Assembly (NCBI GenBank): GCA_016709225.1
Contig: JADJEE010000002.1
Span: forward strand, 2,191,462-2,255,461
Direction of reading: 5' to 3'
DNA: 64,000 bases
DNA from: Deltaproteobacteria bacterium
GTDB lineage: Bacteria > Myxococcota_A > Polyangia > Nannocystales > Nannocystaceae
The position numbers and the translations under genes were made by a program. Under the pieces are notes generated by a model, which saw only the letters and a list, made by a program, of their open reading frames with translations, was not told the origin of the DNA and did not search any database. Position 1 is the stretch's first letter. Each line of letters starts with the position of its first letter. This document shows, in pieces, positions 62,360-64,000 of this stretch.

Positions 62360-63413
62360 CCGGAGGATCGCGACCCGACGCCCCGGCGACGACCTCGAGC
62401 GGCTGCCGTCGCCACGACACACCGCCGCGATCGTCACGTAGCACCACCCACAGCACCGCCTCGCCGGGCTCCTGCGGCGCGGTCCAGGCGTTGCTGCTGC
62501 TGGGCTCGAGATCGTCGTCGGCGCGGCCGGTCCGCGCGGCGTCGAGCGTGCCGTCGGTGGCGTACCACGCGACCGAGATGGCCTCGCGACGCTCGTCGAT
62601 CGCGAGCGCGACGGGATCGAAGCGGGCGTACCACTCGGCGCCACCGCAGCCGGCCCCAGTCGGGCAATCACCGGCGCACGCGCTGGCATCTTCATCGAGC
62701 GTGCAGGCTCCGTCGCCGCAGCGCGGCTGCGCGGCGCACGACGCCCAACGCACGCGCAGCTCCACGCGATCGCCCGGCTGCACGCGCAGCGGTTCATCCG
62801 GCGACAGCACCGGCGCATCGTCACCGCCATCGTTGCGCGCGAGCGCCTCGACCACCGGCGCGACGTTGTCGCGGTGGCGACGACGCAGCTCGGCGGCCTG
62901 CGCTGGAGTCGAGCCCGCGGTGCCGCAGTCGAGCCGCACGCCGAAGCCGGCGAGCTGCTCGTCGGCCTCGAGCAAGAGCGGCTGGTAGTAACCGCCGGTG
63001 AGGTCTGGATCCACTGCACGCGCCTGTGGCTCGCCCGGCTGCGCCGGTGGTGGATCGGGCCCGAACAAGCGACAGCCACTCGCGGGCAGCGTCGCAGCCA
63101 CCGCGTCGCCGGTGCCGACCGAGACCCGCGCATCGGGATCGGCATCGATGCAGACCTGCGCGATCGGGCCAACCTCCGCGAGTGCGCGTCGTTCCCCGCA
63201 CGACCACCACCGCAACGCGCTGGGATCGCGTTCGCCGTCGGGATCGACCCACAGCGCGTGCAAGGTCACCACGGCCCCCGGAGCGGCCTCGGCCGGCGTC
63301 GACGCCACCGCGAGCACGCGCGGCCCGTCGATGCGCGAGAGCTCGACGCGCACGGGGTCGTTGCAGGCCGCGAGCGCGAGCGCCAATGGCAGGACCCGCG
63401 TCAGAAGTCCCAC
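62352..63413 (-). CDS. Lipoprotein following a TonB-dependent receptor
   Basis: 353 residues from a GTG that overlaps the end of the receptor gene by 13 bp. Lipobox LAAC at Cys17. The mature protein is beta-rich with many paired Cys, including a short EGF-like or disulfide cluster (AQPRCGDGACTLDEDASACAGDCPTGAGC). Segments such as VTLHALWVDPDGERDPSALRWWSCG suggest Ig-like domains. No family recognised. Its position directly after a TonB-dependent receptor, with coupled translation, suggests that it is the receptor's partner lipoprotein, in the manner of surface substrate-binding lipoproteins; this is inference. Confidence 0.68.
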   Translation of the reverse strand: MGLLTRVLPLALALAACNDPVRVELSRIDGPRVLAVASTPAEAAPGAVVTLHALWVDPDGERDPSALRWWSCGERRALAEVGPIAQVCIDADPDARVSVGTGDAVAATLPASGCRLFGPDPPPAQPGEPQARAVDPDLTGGYYQPLLLEADEQLAGFGVRLDCGTAGSTPAQAAELRRRHRDNVAPVVEALARNDGGDDAPVLSPDEPLRVQPGDRVELRVRWASCAAQPRCGDGACTLDEDASACAGDCPTGAGCGGAEWYARFDPVALAIDERREAISVAWYATDGTLDAARTGRADDDLEPSSSNAWTAPQEPGEAVLWVVLRDDRGGVSWRRQPLEVVAGASGRDPPAG

Positions 63414-64000
63414 TGCATCCCTGCGGCCGGCAGCACCGGAAAGCCCGAGATCACCCCGCGCCGCGAGTAGTCCGCGGCGTACACCAGCTCCTCGGCGTTG
63501 CGACGGTTCCACACGTTGAGCACCTCGACGAACAGCTCGAGCGCGCTGCGGCGGATCGCGAAGCGCTTGGCCAGGCGAGCATCGAGCTGGGCGAACACCG
63601 GCACGCGAATCGAGTTGTGCGCGCCGAACTCCGGCTGGTAGCGGTTGCGGCCGGCGTCGTACCACGCGCCCACCACTGGCGTGCGTGGGAAGCCGGTGGC
63701 GAAGCGCATGCGCGCGGCGAGCTCGAAGCCCCGCGGCAGTGACCACGCCAGCAACCCCGTCAGCACGTGGGTCTGATCATAGTCGGACAGGCGCCACGGT
63801 GTCGCGCTGCGATCGCGACGCTGCGCTCGCATGGCGGTGTACGCGATCCACCCGAAGACGTTCGCAGACAGCTCCTGGCGCAGCAGCACCTGTGCGCCGA
63901 CCGTGCGGCCAGTGCCGCTCGGCACCAACGCCGATGCCGGCGGCGGTGCGGCGGCCGCGTTGCGCATCGCGAGCGCGCGGCTGTGCGTGTAGAAGCCGGT
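63401..64000 (-). CDS. TonB-dependent receptor, C-terminal part
   Basis: The last 199 residues of an outer membrane receptor; the frame is open to the right window edge, so the plug domain and most of the barrel are outside. Strands alternate in the pattern of a 22-strand barrel: VGAQVLLRQELS, VFGWIAYTAMRAQRRD, DQTHVLTGLLAWSLPRGFELAARMRFATG, VFAQLDARLAKRFAIRRSALELFVEVLNVWNRRNAEE. The protein ends in Trp-Asp-Phe; a C-terminal Phe is the usual signal for insertion by the BAM complex. Ligand cannot be told from the fragment. Confidence 0.85.
   Translation of the reverse strand, partial: TGFYTHSRALAMRNAAAAPPPASALVPSGTGRTVGAQVLLRQELSANVFGWIAYTAMRAQRRDRSATPWRLSDYDQTHVLTGLLAWSLPRGFELAARMRFATGFPRTPVVGAWYDAGRNRYQPEFGAHNSIRVPVFAQLDARLAKRFAIRRSALELFVEVLNVWNRRNAEELVYAADYSRRGVISGFPVLPAAGMQWDF

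Noticed and set aside
60914..63172. 752-residue minus-strand frame opposite kinase 3
   Set aside because: Antisense shadow of the TPR region.

Overview
The window is GC-rich, densely coded DNA with about 49 genes and no rRNA, tRNA or CRISPR array that I can see. The gene content points to a predatory-type myxobacterium (Myxococcota, probably near Nannocystaceae/Polyangiales). There are three large Ser/Thr kinases with C-terminal TPR repeats, one of them divergent from an ECF sigma factor. There are two DUF1592/DUF1552 cytochrome-like gene pairs, and many lipoproteins whose lipobox is followed by a Ser/Thr/Gly/Asp-rich linker. A MopE-like metal-binding repeat and an IgGFc-binding-type surface lipoprotein also fit. 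Taxonomy is inferred from gene families only.

Layout. 1-2.3 kb: the end of a DDAH-like gene and a lipase-like lipoprotein. 2.4-7.5 kb: a tight four-gene operon on the minus strand (degenerate HAD protein, fatty acyl-CoA reductase, second acyl-reductase-like SDR, polysaccharide pyruvyl transferase-like protein). 7.7-12.7 kb: a Tat lipoprotein, a methyltransferase, PhoD and an esterase-like protein. 12.9-16 kb: first DUF1592/DUF1552 pair. 16-17.7 kb: pyrophosphatase and agmatinase-like operon. 17.7-20.7 kb: kinase 1. 20.7-24.5 kb: a four-gene module of carboxypeptidase-like, LysM-like, OmpA/peptidoglycan-binding and GH18-like proteins, resembling cargo of contractile injection systems. 24.7-34.5 kb: mixed housekeeping and surface genes, including a transthyretin-like metalloprotease and two lipoproteins. 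34.7-39.7 kb: kinase 2 overlapping a membrane sulfatase-like gene. 39.8-41.1 kb: a frameshifted lipoprotein divergent from a small-protein/nucleotidyltransferase pair. 41.1-45.5 kb: acyl-CoA dehydrogenase and S9 peptidase. 45.8-48.4 kb: a 2.25-kb two-gene segment (CAP lipoprotein, GltS) bracketed by two perfect 166-bp inverted copies of a MITE-like element. 49.3-51.5 kb: Schlafen-AlbA/HATPase gene overlapping a ParA-like gene. 51.7-57.6 kb: VOC protein, second DUF1592/DUF1552 pair, nucleotidyltransferase and aldehyde dehydrogenase. 57.6-64 kb: lipoprotein, sigma factor and kinase 3, and a lipoprotein after the end of a TonB-dependent receptor.

Most operons are very compact, with ATGA, GTGA or TGATG overlaps. 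Several convergent gene pairs share a GC-rich hairpin that contains one or both stop codons. The most unusual items are the MITE pair inserted exactly at two stop codons, the GH18-like injection-type module, the acyl-reductase operon headed by a HAD protein without its catalytic aspartates, and the AlbA/ParA pair.
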